64,000 nt of DNA from Paenibacillus jilunlii (GTDB lineage: Bacteria; Bacillota; Bacilli; Paenibacillales; Paenibacillaceae), in assembly GCF_900102965.1 (NCBI RefSeq), contig NZ_FNGM01000012.1, forward strand, positions 9,196 to 73,195, in the 5' to 3' direction. The notes under the pieces were generated by a model. That model was not told where the DNA came from, did no database searches, and saw only the letters and a list, made by a program, of their open reading frames with translations. A program made the position numbers and the translations under genes. Positions 1-7,993 of the stretch are shown here, one piece after another (positions within the stretch are counted from its first letter, which is position 1; each line of letters opens with the position of its first letter).

Positions 1-3
1 GCT

Positions 4-30
4 AACAACGGCAGTTTTGCCGTTGTTTTC
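4..30. terminator. Intrinsic terminator at left edge
   Basis: A perfect 10-bp inverted repeat (AACAACGGCA / TGCCGTTGTT) with a 4-nt loop is followed by a short T-run on the plus strand. It probably ends a gene lying to the left of the window. The mirror arrangement is also A-rich on the other side, so it could work in both directions. Confidence 0.7.
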
Positions 31-289
31 GGCCAGCATAGCCGAAGGCCCCCGCTCATGACAAACGGCACCGGATGCTCTGCCCACATGCGGACAGCAG
101 AACCGTTATTTTTCAAAGTAACCCCGTTATTCCTCCATCGCGGACACAGAATCGTCTATTGGCATCCTTTCTCCCCATTTCGGGTCAAAAAACATGAAAT
201 AAGGGCTCCTGAGTCCGTGACAACAGTAAAAATACTCATTTCCACAAAATAAGCGCATCTGTGTCCGCAACACTAAAACTCAGCATCTG

Positions 290-800
290 CAACTTATTAC
301 TCACAACTTAATACCACTTAGCTACTCATTACTCCTACCCCCACACTCTCCACTCACCTACCCACTACTCTCACTACTCTCACTACTCACTACCCTAACT
401 ACTTACTACTCTCACTACCCCCTACTCCCACTCACCACACAGCTACTCACTACTCCCCACCCACACTCCATACTGACTACTCTTACACCACACTCTCCAC
501 TCACCTACTCTCAACTCTTGCTACTCCATACTCTCGCCATTCCCTGCTCCCTACTCATCACTCAGCTACTCCACACTCCCATACTCCATACTGACTACTC
601 TTACACTACACTCTCCCATACTCCATACTGACTACTCTTACACTACACTCTCCCCTCACCCTACTCCCTACCCCACATCCTACTCCCCATCCTCAACTCA
701 CTACACTCTCTACTTCCCACTCACCCACTCCCCGCCTACACACCCCGAAGACCAGCCACACCACGAAGCTTCCTACATCCCCCCTAACTACCCTCCAGCA
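290..800. repeat. G-poor CTACT/CACT low-complexity tract with tandem 37-bp repeats
   Basis: This stretch of roughly 500 bp is built almost only of A, C and T on the plus strand, with endless variations on CTACT, CACT and ACTCC. Inside it a 37-bp unit occurs twice in perfect tandem (578-614 and 615-651), and a diverged third copy lies at about 464-498. No open frame with coding character was seen. The complementary strand is purine-rich and would give a G/A-rich RNA. It looks like replication-slippage growth of a short seed. Its function is unknown. Confidence 0.75.
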
Positions 801-879
801 CTCTACACTGCTCTTAACCGCCTACGCCGCTAAATCCGAGTGAGAGACGTCTATTTTTTAATTAATATAATATATATGA

Positions 880-922
880 CGTATTATATATTGCATTAAT
901 GATCATTATTGCGTATTATATA
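880..922. promoter_or_regulatory. Palindrome and direct repeats upstream of ccpN
   Basis: The 11-mer CGTATTATATA occurs twice (880-890 and 912-922), 32 bp apart or about three helical turns. A perfect 10-bp palindrome (AATGATCATT, 898-907) sits between the copies. The segment is very AT-rich and lies 117-159 bp before the chosen ccpN start. The symmetry suggests a regulator site, possibly autoregulation by CcpN, but this is inference. Confidence 0.4.
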
Positions 923-1038
923 ACCAAGTTAAGGGTTATATATTCCAATAGCACGTAAGAATGGAAGGGGGAATCGGCAAACGGTGCTCCTTTTCAGTGA
1001 AGGAACGCCAGATTGTATCCGGAAAGTGGAGGGAACCT

Positions 1039-1683
1039 GTGATCGAACTGACATCCCGTCAACTGCAAATTATTGAAATTGTCAAAAAAAGAGCGCCGAT
1101 AACCGCCGAGCAAATTGCGGAGCATCTCCATCTCAGCAAGCCGACGATCCGCTCGGACTTGTCCGTGCTCGTCATGCTGGAGTACATTGACGCTAAACCG
1201 AAGGTGGGTTATTTTCCCGGCAAAAAAACCTCGGAGCGCCTCGGCGGCAGCTATCTGCTGAAGGACACCAAGGTCAAGGACATTCAGAGCATTCCGATCA
1301 TTATCCGCGAGACGACAACGATCCAGGATGCCGTAGTTACACTGTTTCTGCAGGATGTCGGCACGCTGATCATCTGCGACGGGGACGGCAAGCTGACCGG
1401 AGTGGCCTCGCGCAAGGATTTTTTGAAGGTTACGCTGGGCAATCCCGGCGCGGTATCCATGCCCGTGAGCATGGTAATGACCCGCCAGCCCAAAGTCGTG
1501 ACGGTTTCTCCCGAAGATACGGTGCATGATGCCGCACAAAAAATGATTTTTCACGAGGTGGACAGTTTGCCGGTGGTGATCCCCGGTACTGTGGAAGAAA
1601 ACGGCCCAAGGCTCGACGTGGTCGGACGGCTGACCAAAACTTCCATCGTCAAACTTCTCCTCGATCTAGAAGCCAAAGGATAA
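1039..1683 (+). CDS. ccpN: Transcriptional repressor CcpN (gluconeogenesis control)
   Basis: In Bacillus, CcpN represses gluconeogenic genes (gapB, pckA) during growth on glucose, independently of CcpA. The protein has an N-terminal winged helix-turn-helix (about residues 5-60) followed by two CBS motifs (about 75-135 and 140-205) with the conserved phrases SIPIIIRE, FLQDVGTL and PVSMVMTR. I chose the GTG at 1039 because an AGGG Shine-Dalgarno lies just upstream and the resulting 214 residues match the usual family length of about 212. An in-frame ATG at 961 would add 26 residues without family resemblance. It is the first gene of an operon with yqfL and glpX; the yqfL start lies 19 bp downstream. 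Confidence 0.9.
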   Translation: MIELTSRQLQIIEIVKKRAPITAEQIAEHLHLSKPTIRSDLSVLVMLEYIDAKPKVGYFPGKKTSERLGGSYLLKDTKVKDIQSIPIIIRETTTIQDAVVTLFLQDVGTLIICDGDGKLTGVASRKDFLKVTLGNPGAVSMPVSMVMTRQPKVVTVSPEDTVHDAAQKMIFHEVDSLPVVIPGTVEENGPRLDVVGRLTKTSIVKLLLDLEAKG

Positions 1684-1702
1684 CGGGAGGAATCAAAAAC
1701 GC

Positions 1703-2515
1703 ATGGAGCCATCCTCACATTTCATTACGATATGCTCGGATTCTATAGGGGATACAGCAGAGGCTGTCGTTCAGGCTGTTATCCACCAATTCCAGAATCA
1801 GCGTGTCACGATCAGAAGATACGGCAATGTAAGGCATGAAGACGAGCTGCGGAAGCTGATGGAGGAGACGGCCCAGCTTCAGGGCTTTGTCGCCTACACG
1901 CTGGTTCAGCCGGAGCTGCGGGAGATGATCCGCGAGGAAGCGGTACGCCTTGACCTGCGGATTGTCGATATTATGGGCCCGATGATGCAGGCCTTCATCG
2001 ATACCTTCGATGATGCGCCCCAGGCCCGGCCAGGGCTGCTTCACCAGCTCGACGAGGACTATTTCCGGCGGATCGAGGCGATCGAATTTACCGTGGCCTG
2101 CGACGACGGGCGCGATCTTGGTGCCATGCTGAAGGCGGATATTGTGCTGCTGGGCATGTCCCGCACCTCCAAAACCCCGCTCAGCATTTTTCTCGCCCAC
2201 CGGGGTAAAAAGGTCGTGAACTACCCCATCGTCCCCGAGATCGGCCCGCCGCAGCAGCTGATGAGCCTGCCGCCGAACCGGCTCATCGGGCTTACGATGA
2301 AGCCCGAGTATATGCTGAAGATCCGCTCTGAGCGGCTGAAGCAGCTCGGACTCCCGGCAGGCTCGCAGTATGCCAGCCTGGAGCGCATTACCGAAGAGAT
2401 GGAATATGCTGCTGTCCTGTTCGCGAAGCTGGGCTGCCCGGTGATTGATATTACGAACAAGGCCATTGAAGAAACTGCAGGCATTATTATGGGTTATATC
2501 ACTGATTCTCCGTAG
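1703..2515 (+). CDS. yqfL: Pyruvate,phosphate dikinase regulatory protein (bifunctional kinase/phosphorylase)
   Basis: This is the DUF299/PSRP family. The plant and bacterial homologues inactivate PPDK (or PEP synthetase) by ADP-dependent threonine phosphorylation and reactivate it by Pi-dependent dephosphorylation. The 270-residue product has the family's opening (SDSIGDTAE) and the P-loop-like segment GMSRTSKTPLS near residue 150. The start is set by GGGAGGAATC 10 nt upstream. It sits directly after ccpN, the same pairing as in B. subtilis (ccpN-yqfL), where YqfL is reported to modulate CcpN activity. Together they tie PEP/pyruvate interconversion to carbon source. Confidence 0.92.
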   Translation: MEPSSHFITICSDSIGDTAEAVVQAVIHQFQNQRVTIRRYGNVRHEDELRKLMEETAQLQGFVAYTLVQPELREMIREEAVRLDLRIVDIMGPMMQAFIDTFDDAPQARPGLLHQLDEDYFRRIEAIEFTVACDDGRDLGAMLKADIVLLGMSRTSKTPLSIFLAHRGKKVVNYPIVPEIGPPQQLMSLPPNRLIGLTMKPEYMLKIRSERLKQLGLPAGSQYASLERITEEMEYAAVLFAKLGCPVIDITNKAIEETAGIIMGYITDSP

Positions 2516-2585
2516 AACCGTTTTACTGCTGGTCTTAGCCTGTCCGGCCTTAGCTTATACAAATATATTACTGGAGGGAAATCAT

Positions 2586-3581
2586 ATGGAACGAGAATTG
2601 GCACTGGAAATTGTACGGGTAACTGAACTGGGCGCTTTATCCTCGGCCCGCTGGATAGGACGGGGCGATAAAAATGCTGCGGATGATGCGGCCACAACCG
2701 CCATCCGTTCCATGTTCGATTCCGTCTCCATTGACGGGACAGTGGTCATCGGCGAAGGGGAAATGGACGAAGCGCCGATGCTCTACATCGGCGAGCAGGT
2801 CGGGAACCGGAACGGCCCTTCCGTTGATGTAGCCGTTGATCCGCTGGAAGGCACAGAGGTGGTAGCCTGCGGGCTCCATAATGCCCAATCGGTAATTGCC
2901 ATTGCCGACCGGGGCAGCCTGCTCCATGCGCCTGATATATACATGGAGAAGCTCGCCTGCGGTCCCGAGCTCGCCGGCAGGCTCAGCCTGGAAGATCCGG
3001 CTGAGGTCACGCTGCGCAAGGCCAGCCTCATTACCGGCAAAGCGCTCTCCGAGCTGACGGTGATGGTCCTTGACCGCAAACGGCATGAGCCGCTGCTCGC
3101 CACGCTGCGCGGGCTGGGCGTGCGCGTCAAGCTGATCGGCCACGGCGATGTGGCCGGAGCCATAGCGGCAGCGCTGCCGGACAGCGATGTTGATCTGTAC
3201 ATGGGCTCCGGCGGAGCACCGGAAGGCGTGCTGGCAGCAGCCGCGCTGAAATGCCTCGGCGGTGAGCTGCAGGGCAAGCTGCTGCCGGAGGGCCCCTTCG
3301 AGCTGCAGCGCTGCCTGATGATGGGCATCGAGAATCCGACGCGCGTCCTCTCGATGGAGGATATGGTCGGCACCGGCGATGTCATCTTCGCGGCGACCGG
3401 CGTGACCTCCGGCGAATTTTTAAGCGGAGTCCGCTTCATCGGCAAGGAACGCGCCGAGACCCATTCCGTCATCATGCGGGCGCAGAGCCGCACAATCCGC
3501 TACATCCGCAGCATTCATTTTCTGCCGGGCAAGGAGATTCCGCAGGTAAAGGCCAGCAGACCGGATGCGGCTTTCATCTGA
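2586..3581 (+). CDS. glpX: Fructose-1,6-bisphosphatase class II (GlpX)
   Basis: It hydrolyses fructose 1,6-bisphosphate to fructose 6-phosphate, the committed step of gluconeogenesis. The 331-residue length is typical. Lithium-sensitive phosphatase motifs are visible: GEGEMDEAP (metal ligands, about residues 57-65), VDPLEGT (about 83-89) and GSGGAPEG (about 186-193). The ATG at 2586 follows GGAGGG at a good distance. It lies 70 bp after yqfL and is followed by a terminator, so it is probably the last gene of the ccpN-yqfL-glpX unit. Grouping FBPase with two gluconeogenic regulators fits one physiological module. Confidence 0.93.
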   Translation: MERELALEIVRVTELGALSSARWIGRGDKNAADDAATTAIRSMFDSVSIDGTVVIGEGEMDEAPMLYIGEQVGNRNGPSVDVAVDPLEGTEVVACGLHNAQSVIAIADRGSLLHAPDIYMEKLACGPELAGRLSLEDPAEVTLRKASLITGKALSELTVMVLDRKRHEPLLATLRGLGVRVKLIGHGDVAGAIAAALPDSDVDLYMGSGGAPEGVLAAAALKCLGGELQGKLLPEGPFELQRCLMMGIENPTRVLSMEDMVGTGDVIFAATGVTSGEFLSGVRFIGKERAETHSVIMRAQSRTIRYIRSIHFLPGKEIPQVKASRPDAAFI

Positions 3582-3619
3582 TCTGCGGTTCACCGTACTC
3601 GCTGTAATAGCAAGTTTTA

Positions 3620-3649
3620 GGCCATCCTTTGCGGATGGCCCTTCTTTTG
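3620..3649 (+). terminator. Terminator after glpX
   Basis: An 8-bp stem (GGCCATCC / GGATGGCC) with a 5-nt loop is followed by CTTCTTTT. The GGCCATCC-type stem recurs in other terminators of this window, for example at 18784. Confidence 0.8.
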
Positions 3650-3882
3650 AAAATTTGCACTAACAAGCTATGTCATCAAACTCTGCTTATGTAAAATGAT
3701 CTAATTCAGTAACAGAGTCGAACAGGTAATGGCCTTTCTCGCATGCAGTTGACAGTTTATTCATCATTCCCCGTGATCTCCGCGTTGGTTGAAGCGGCAA
3801 GTTTTGTTTAATATGTTCTCTGCATAGATTATAAAAAAATCTCATGATACCTTATTCATATAACGACGGAGGAGGTTATAAC
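3650..3882. other. Intergenic region without recognised feature
   Basis: Between the glpX terminator and the following GNAT pseudogene I see no coding frame, strong promoter or structured element. A Shine-Dalgarno (GGAGGAGG) lies at the right end, serving the broken gene. Confidence 0.5.
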
Positions 3883-4778
3883 ATGAAGATCACGTTAAGA
3901 AGGTATAGATTACTTTCCGATTTCGAAAGAGTCTCTCAGTTCATGCGATTAAACTTCAAGAGTATCAGTTGGGTGGTAATGTCCCGCAGCCTTTTTGGGA
4001 GTATGCGCATACACATCCTTATTTTAATCATTCTCTAACACATCGATTCGGTATTTGGGAGGAGAACGAAGAAATTGTAGGTGTAGCTTGCTATGAAATG
4101 GAAGTTGGCGAATGCTACTTTTCAACCAAAGAAGGATATGATTTTTTAAAACAAGAAATGGTTGAATATGCAGAGACAGAGTTGTCAAAGAGATCAGCTG
4201 ACCAATTCAGCCTCGATGTTAGGGTATACGATTATGAAGAACATCTTATAAAATTGCTTGTCCAAAAAGGATATCACAAGGTATACAGTGAGCCAATCCG
4301 AGTTTACAATTACGTTTCGGGTTTCTCCACGCGCATATTACCCGAGGGGTTCACTTTCATAACTTTAGAAAATGAAAATGACCTGCGTAAAATTAACGAT
4401 GTATTGTGGCGGGGATTCAACCATGGAGACGAGCCTGACGATGACCTTGATTCCAGATTGCTCATGCAGAGTGGTCCACATTTCAGAAAGGACCTTACCG
4501 CAATAATAAAAGCCCCCAATGGAGAGTACGCCTGCTTTGCCGGAATGTGGGTTGATGGTGTGAACGATTTTGCATATCTTGAACCACTCGCTACAGATCC
4601 GCGATATCGCAGTTTAGGGCTTGCAACTGTAGCAGTAACCGAGCTAATGAAACGCACTGAACAACTGGGGGCTACATATTGTTTCGGAGGTGCTCCTGAC
4701 TTTTATCCCAAAATTGGTTTTGAAACCGCCTGCCACCGGAAATGTGGTCAAAAGTATGGCCAAGCAACAATTCACTAA
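3883..4778 (+). pseudogene. GNAT-family N-acetyltransferase, frameshifted
   Basis: The reading frame starts well (GGAGG, then ATG at 3883; MKITLRRYRLLSDFERVSQFMRLNF). It shifts at about 3955-3957: adding one base there turns the sequence into an uninterrupted continuation (FQEYQLGGNVPQPFWEYAHTH). The remaining 270 residues carry a GNAT fold with an acetyl-CoA-type segment (LATDPRYRSLGLATVAVTEL) near the end. A second one-base loss near 4740, in an A-run, would also explain why the C-terminus diverges from the related fragment at 20.6 kb. Either the gene is decaying or the assembly has homopolymer errors. Confidence 0.75.
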
Positions 4779-4835
4779 GAGGATAGGTTCTGACCAGATT
4801 CCCGTTTCTGTCTCTCAGGGTTTAACCGTAACCAC

Positions 4836-5786
4836 TCATCGAGACGGACTAAGTCCTTTTACTTCTATTACCTTTTTACTAAACTGATATGCTACAGTAA
4901 CATTTTCTATAATCTCAGTATCCTGATATGCAAGAGAGCCCTCAAACTCTAAAGTATCATTGTCTTTCCACACTACTTTGTCTGCATAGCTATAATTCTC
5001 ATGATCTGGGCGGATCCATGTATCTAATTCTTTTTGTGCACCATATTTGACTCTTGCAGATTCTACTAACTCTGGACTTGTTCTTCCCTCTTCAACATTC
5101 ATAATTTGAACAAATTCACTTTTATTAGAGCCTGTCACGACCGCAACTAACTTCTTATTTGGTGAAGGAATAATATCTGTAATATACATAGATGGTGGAG
5201 AAAAGCTTAAATACTCTTGAAGCACATTGTCTTTTATCCTCCAAAGGACATTTTGACTTCCATAATCCGAATAATTGTTAAATAACGTAAACAATATACT
5301 TCCGTCTGCTAACTTAAAAATATAAGGGCTTCGATAACTTTTTGACAGAATATCTGTGGCGAAAGCAGCTGAATCAGCGATTTTTGGATTATCATTTTCT
5401 AAAAATGGCTGGAGTGCTTTTAACGCTTTTTCTCTCAACTTTTGATCATTAAAGCATTCTACCAGCCTATTAATAGCAATATATACATGTTCATCATTAT
5501 TACTTTTTAAAGCTTGTAGAAATTTTTCCGCATCAAAGCGGGTAACAGGTACTAACTCCATGTCTTCAGCTCTTAAATAACGTATGTAAGGCTCTGCATT
5601 CTGATTTTTATAATATTCTGTCGCTAATAAAGCTGAAGCAGTAGAACTATAAAGGATAAGACAGGCCACCACAACAACCCACTTTTTAGAAATACTTTTT
5701 TTACTTCTCTCCATACTGTGCCCGGCCGCTTCAATTAAGTTCTCATCAATTAATCCGATCTCTCTATATAACTCTTCTCTTTTCAC
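4836..5786 (-). CDS. Putative membrane-anchored anti-sigma factor / sigma-associated protein
   Basis: The 316-residue product has a cytoplasmic N-terminus (MKREELYREIGLIDENLIEAA), a single membrane segment at about residues 36-56 (VVVVACLILYSSTASALL) and a large extracytoplasmic part. It starts with GTG overlapping the stop of the upstream sigma gene (GTGA, 4-bp overlap), with GAGGGGGT as Shine-Dalgarno, so the two are translationally coupled. Family members beside this sigma type usually act as its antagonist. No enzymatic motif was recognised in the outer domain, which contains a HEAT-like helical stretch (about 85-150) and then a probable beta-propeller-like part. Confidence 0.65.
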   Translation of the reverse strand: MKREELYREIGLIDENLIEAAGHSMERSKKSISKKWVVVVACLILYSSTASALLATEYYKNQNAEPYIRYLRAEDMELVPVTRFDAEKFLQALKSNNDEHVYIAINRLVECFNDQKLREKALKALQPFLENDNPKIADSAAFATDILSKSYRSPYIFKLADGSILFTLFNNYSDYGSQNVLWRIKDNVLQEYLSFSPPSMYITDIIPSPNKKLVAVVTGSNKSEFVQIMNVEEGRTSPELVESARVKYGAQKELDTWIRPDHENYSYADKVVWKDNDTLEFEGSLAYQDTEIIENVTVAYQFSKKVIEVKGLSPSR

Positions 5787-6340
5787 AGGTTTACCCCCTC
5801 TTTCTCCAGATGAACTTTAAGTTTATTTCTTAACCTGAATAAAATGGACTTCACTTTACTACTACTCATATTAAATTTCATAGAAAGATTCTTTATGGAA
5901 TAGGAGTACCAGTACCTCCCAACAAATAAATTTCTTGATTGCTCATCCAAGGCATATAAAAATTGATTTATTACATTGGCTATCTCACCTGCTTCATACT
6001 CTGTTTCTACAGTATCAGGGGAAGCTAAACAATTTTCTAATTCAGTTAGAATAACTTCGAACTCACGATTACGCTTTTTCGCTGTGTTATAACCATGTTT
6101 ATCAAGCGCAATATTACGTGTAATTCTCCCTAGAAATACAGGGAACTTCCTAGGCATATTAGGGGGGATTGCATTCCATGCTCCTAAGTATGTATCGTTC
6201 TCACACTCTTCAATATCCGAATAACTGGAGAGTGTGTTTCTTGCAATCATTCTGCAGTATGCCCCATATTTATTCTTAGTCTCTATAATGGCTTGCTGCG
6301 AACGCTGTAAGTATAGGCGGACTATTCCCTGATCTTCCAT
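5783..6340 (-). CDS. Sigma-70 family (ECF-type) RNA polymerase sigma factor
   Basis: The 185-residue product has sigma region 2 (about residues 20-95, with ISSYSDIEECENDTYLGAW-like acidic helix and a basic NIALDKHG segment) and region 4 helix-turn-helix (about 125-175, YSIKNLSMKFNMSSSKVKS). Sigma regions 1 and 3 are missing, as in ECF factors. AAAGGAG precedes the ATG. It is co-transcribed with the membrane protein downstream, the usual sigma/anti-sigma arrangement. The signal it senses cannot be told from sequence. Confidence 0.85.
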   Translation of the reverse strand: MEDQGIVRLYLQRSQQAIIETKNKYGAYCRMIARNTLSSYSDIEECENDTYLGAWNAIPPNMPRKFPVFLGRITRNIALDKHGYNTAKKRNREFEVILTELENCLASPDTVETEYEAGEIANVINQFLYALDEQSRNLFVGRYWYSYSIKNLSMKFNMSSSKVKSILFRLRNKLKVHLEKEGVNL

Positions 6341-6372
6341 CCGGTATTCTCCTTTTACAAATCTTATCTCTC

Positions 6373-6702
6373 TTATCTATATAGTAGAAAGTTTGTAGAA
6401 TTGGTTGCACTTCTTTTCGATTCTCTAATATTAATTGGTTCGCAAACAACCATTCCTCTGTTTACAACAACAATAGTATGTATGTGGTTTAGATCTAAAA
6501 GTTTCAACGATTTCTGTATGCAGGGCAGAAAGGGCCACCCTTCGCAGGATGACCCTTTCTTTTTGTAGATCAAGGATTCAATCGGCTTGTTGCCTAGCAT
6601 CATGACTTCAATGCTCACCGTTCCGTCAAAGGAAAATTGAGCGTAGTCGTATTCTGACAGATAGTAAATAACGGCAATGGTAACCGCTTTCATTCCTCTC
6701 AC
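6373..6702 (-). CDS. Hypothetical protein, doubtful
   Basis: An open frame of 109 codons (GTG start, or ATG at 6693) has no recognisable domain and no convincing Shine-Dalgarno. Its middle is crossed by an imperfect terminator-like hairpin (about 6525-6563: AAAGGG arms, then CTTTTT on the plus strand). That is unexpected inside a functional gene and suggests either chance or a composite of older fragments. I keep it only because its N-terminal half has a plausible amphipathic composition. Confidence 0.25.
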   Translation of the reverse strand: MRGMKAVTIAVIYYLSEYDYAQFSFDGTVSIEVMMLGNKPIESLIYKKKGSSCEGWPFLPCIQKSLKLLDLNHIHTIVVVNRGMVVCEPINIRESKRSATNSTNFLLYR

Positions 6703-6822
6703 ACGGAGTTATTCATCTACTATAATCCTTGTCCAAAAAGAAAGGAGCGGGGTAAGCCCACTCTCCAGGGATAAAATTGTACTGTTCTGTTCTAACTGAT
6801 ACCAGCCAGTACTCCGCAATAA

Positions 6823-7392
6823 TTAGTAATCTAGTAGACGTCCATTATCGTTCCATTGGCCGTACATTTTATTTTCTCTCGTGTTTGTTATGAATTTGTC
6901 TAATCTGCTCTTATATAGCTCCGGCTGATTCTTATAGCTTTGTATCGTGTCGATCCGAATTCTTTTATAAAGATCCGGAAATGCCATGAAATTCTCATAT
7001 ACTTGCTTTTCCTCTTTTAGCCTTTGCTCTATATCTTTATCTATTGTAAAAGAATGGTGATCCATATCAGGAAGAACCCTTCTTCCTTCGTCTCTCATGA
7101 ACCCCAGCTTTTCGAGGCGGCGGATACGTTCTTTATTTAGTTCAGTCCATGAACTTTTTTTACTTCTAGGAGATAGTCTCTGAGCCAGCTCCGTTTCAGA
7201 CATTTTCTTCTTGGCTCCATCGATCCATCCACAGCACAAAGCTTCTTCAACCGCGTCCAAATATAACAGCACATCGGGGGTGGGCGTCATACTAATCAAG
7301 ACCCAGCAACACTTTTCAGTCTTACCATTGCTCTGCAGCCAATTCCTTAAATCTTCTCTCGATTTTATTGGAATTAAATTTTCAATTTCCAT
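6823..7392 (-). CDS. YdeI/OmpD-associated family protein
   Basis: The 189-residue product shows the family hallmarks YLDAVEEALCCGWIDG (about residues 43-58) and the basic LSPRSKKSSWTELNKERIRRL stretch just after. Members are described as bacteriocin-protection or stress-related proteins; the biochemical role is not established. It lies downstream of the VOC gene on the same strand with a 31-bp gap, so the two may share a transcript. Confidence 0.8.
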   Translation of the reverse strand: MEIENLIPIKSREDLRNWLQSNGKTEKCCWVLISMTPTPDVLLYLDAVEEALCCGWIDGAKKKMSETELAQRLSPRSKKSSWTELNKERIRRLEKLGFMRDEGRRVLPDMDHHSFTIDKDIEQRLKEEKQVYENFMAFPDLYKRIRIDTIQSYKNQPELYKSRLDKFITNTRENKMYGQWNDNGRLLDY

Positions 7393-7423
7393 AGATAAAA
7401 ACCATTATCCTTTCCTAATGGAT

Positions 7424-7891
7424 TTACATTCTCATATTGGAAATAACTTCATCAAGGAACTTATCCGCGTCACTATTAAATTTCCAAACCACACCAAATT
7501 TATCAGCCAGCATTCCGAAGCAGGAAGACCAAGGCATTTTTGATAACGGCATGATAACATAACCACCTACCGACAAATTAGAGAAGTAATTTTCCATTGT
7601 CTGTTTATCATCAATAACGATACTAATCAGGATATTATTGCCTTTCACCAGCTCGCCCGTTACACTCTTCATCGAAGGCAGAAGATCCGACATCATAATT
7701 TTCCCGCCTGCGAATTCGATTGAAGACTCCATGATCATATTTAATTCATTTTCTGGCAACGGATAGTTTGGATCTTGCGGAAAATCACTGAATTTCACCT
7801 TTTTTACCTCGCTTGCATTTAAAGCCTCCGCATAAAATTCAATTGCTTGTTCTGCGATTCCATCAAAGTTCAAATACGCAATAGCTGACAT
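7424..7891 (-). CDS. VOC family (glyoxalase/PhnB-like) protein
   Basis: A 155-residue protein of the vicinal oxygen chelate superfamily, PhnB/DUF3335-like. It opens with YLNFDGIAEQAIEFYAEAL and ends with FGMLADKFGVVWKFN, both typical of the PhnB subgroup. The ATG at 7891 follows AAGGAGG; longer frames upstream lack one. It faces a WYL regulator across a palindrome (7938-7957), so that regulator is its likely controller. A specific substrate cannot be assigned. Confidence 0.85.
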   Translation of the reverse strand: MSAIAYLNFDGIAEQAIEFYAEALNASEVKKVKFSDFPQDPNYPLPENELNMIMESSIEFAGGKIMMSDLLPSMKSVTGELVKGNNILISIVIDDKQTMENYFSNLSVGGYVIMPLSKMPWSSCFGMLADKFGVVWKFNSDADKFLDEVISNMRM

Positions 7892-7937
7892 AAAGTCATA
7901 CCTCCTTCTTGTGATAAATGTAGTATAATCCACAAAA

Positions 7938-7957
7938 GGTGACAGCTGTTTGTCACC
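7938..7957. promoter_or_regulatory. Operator-like palindrome between VOC gene and WYL regulator
   Basis: A perfect inverted repeat GGTGACA-N6-TGTCACC lies in the 102-bp divergent region. A TATAAT/ATTATA element lies at 7924-7929. It is the only strong symmetry there and is the probable binding site of the divergent WYL regulator. A similar TGACA/TGTCA palindrome accompanies the second WYL gene near 39.19 kb. Confidence 0.6.
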
Positions 7958-7993
7958 GTTCTTAGATTATGTAGAGAAAAAGGAGGGGGACAT

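Noticed and set aside
58..252. 64-codon frame at the left edge
   Set aside because: No ribosome site, no recognisable domain, and biased composition of the adjoining low-complexity tract.
961..1038. Upstream ATG extending ccpN by 26 residues
   Set aside because: The added residues do not resemble CcpN, and the GTG at 1039 has a proper ribosome site and gives the usual length.
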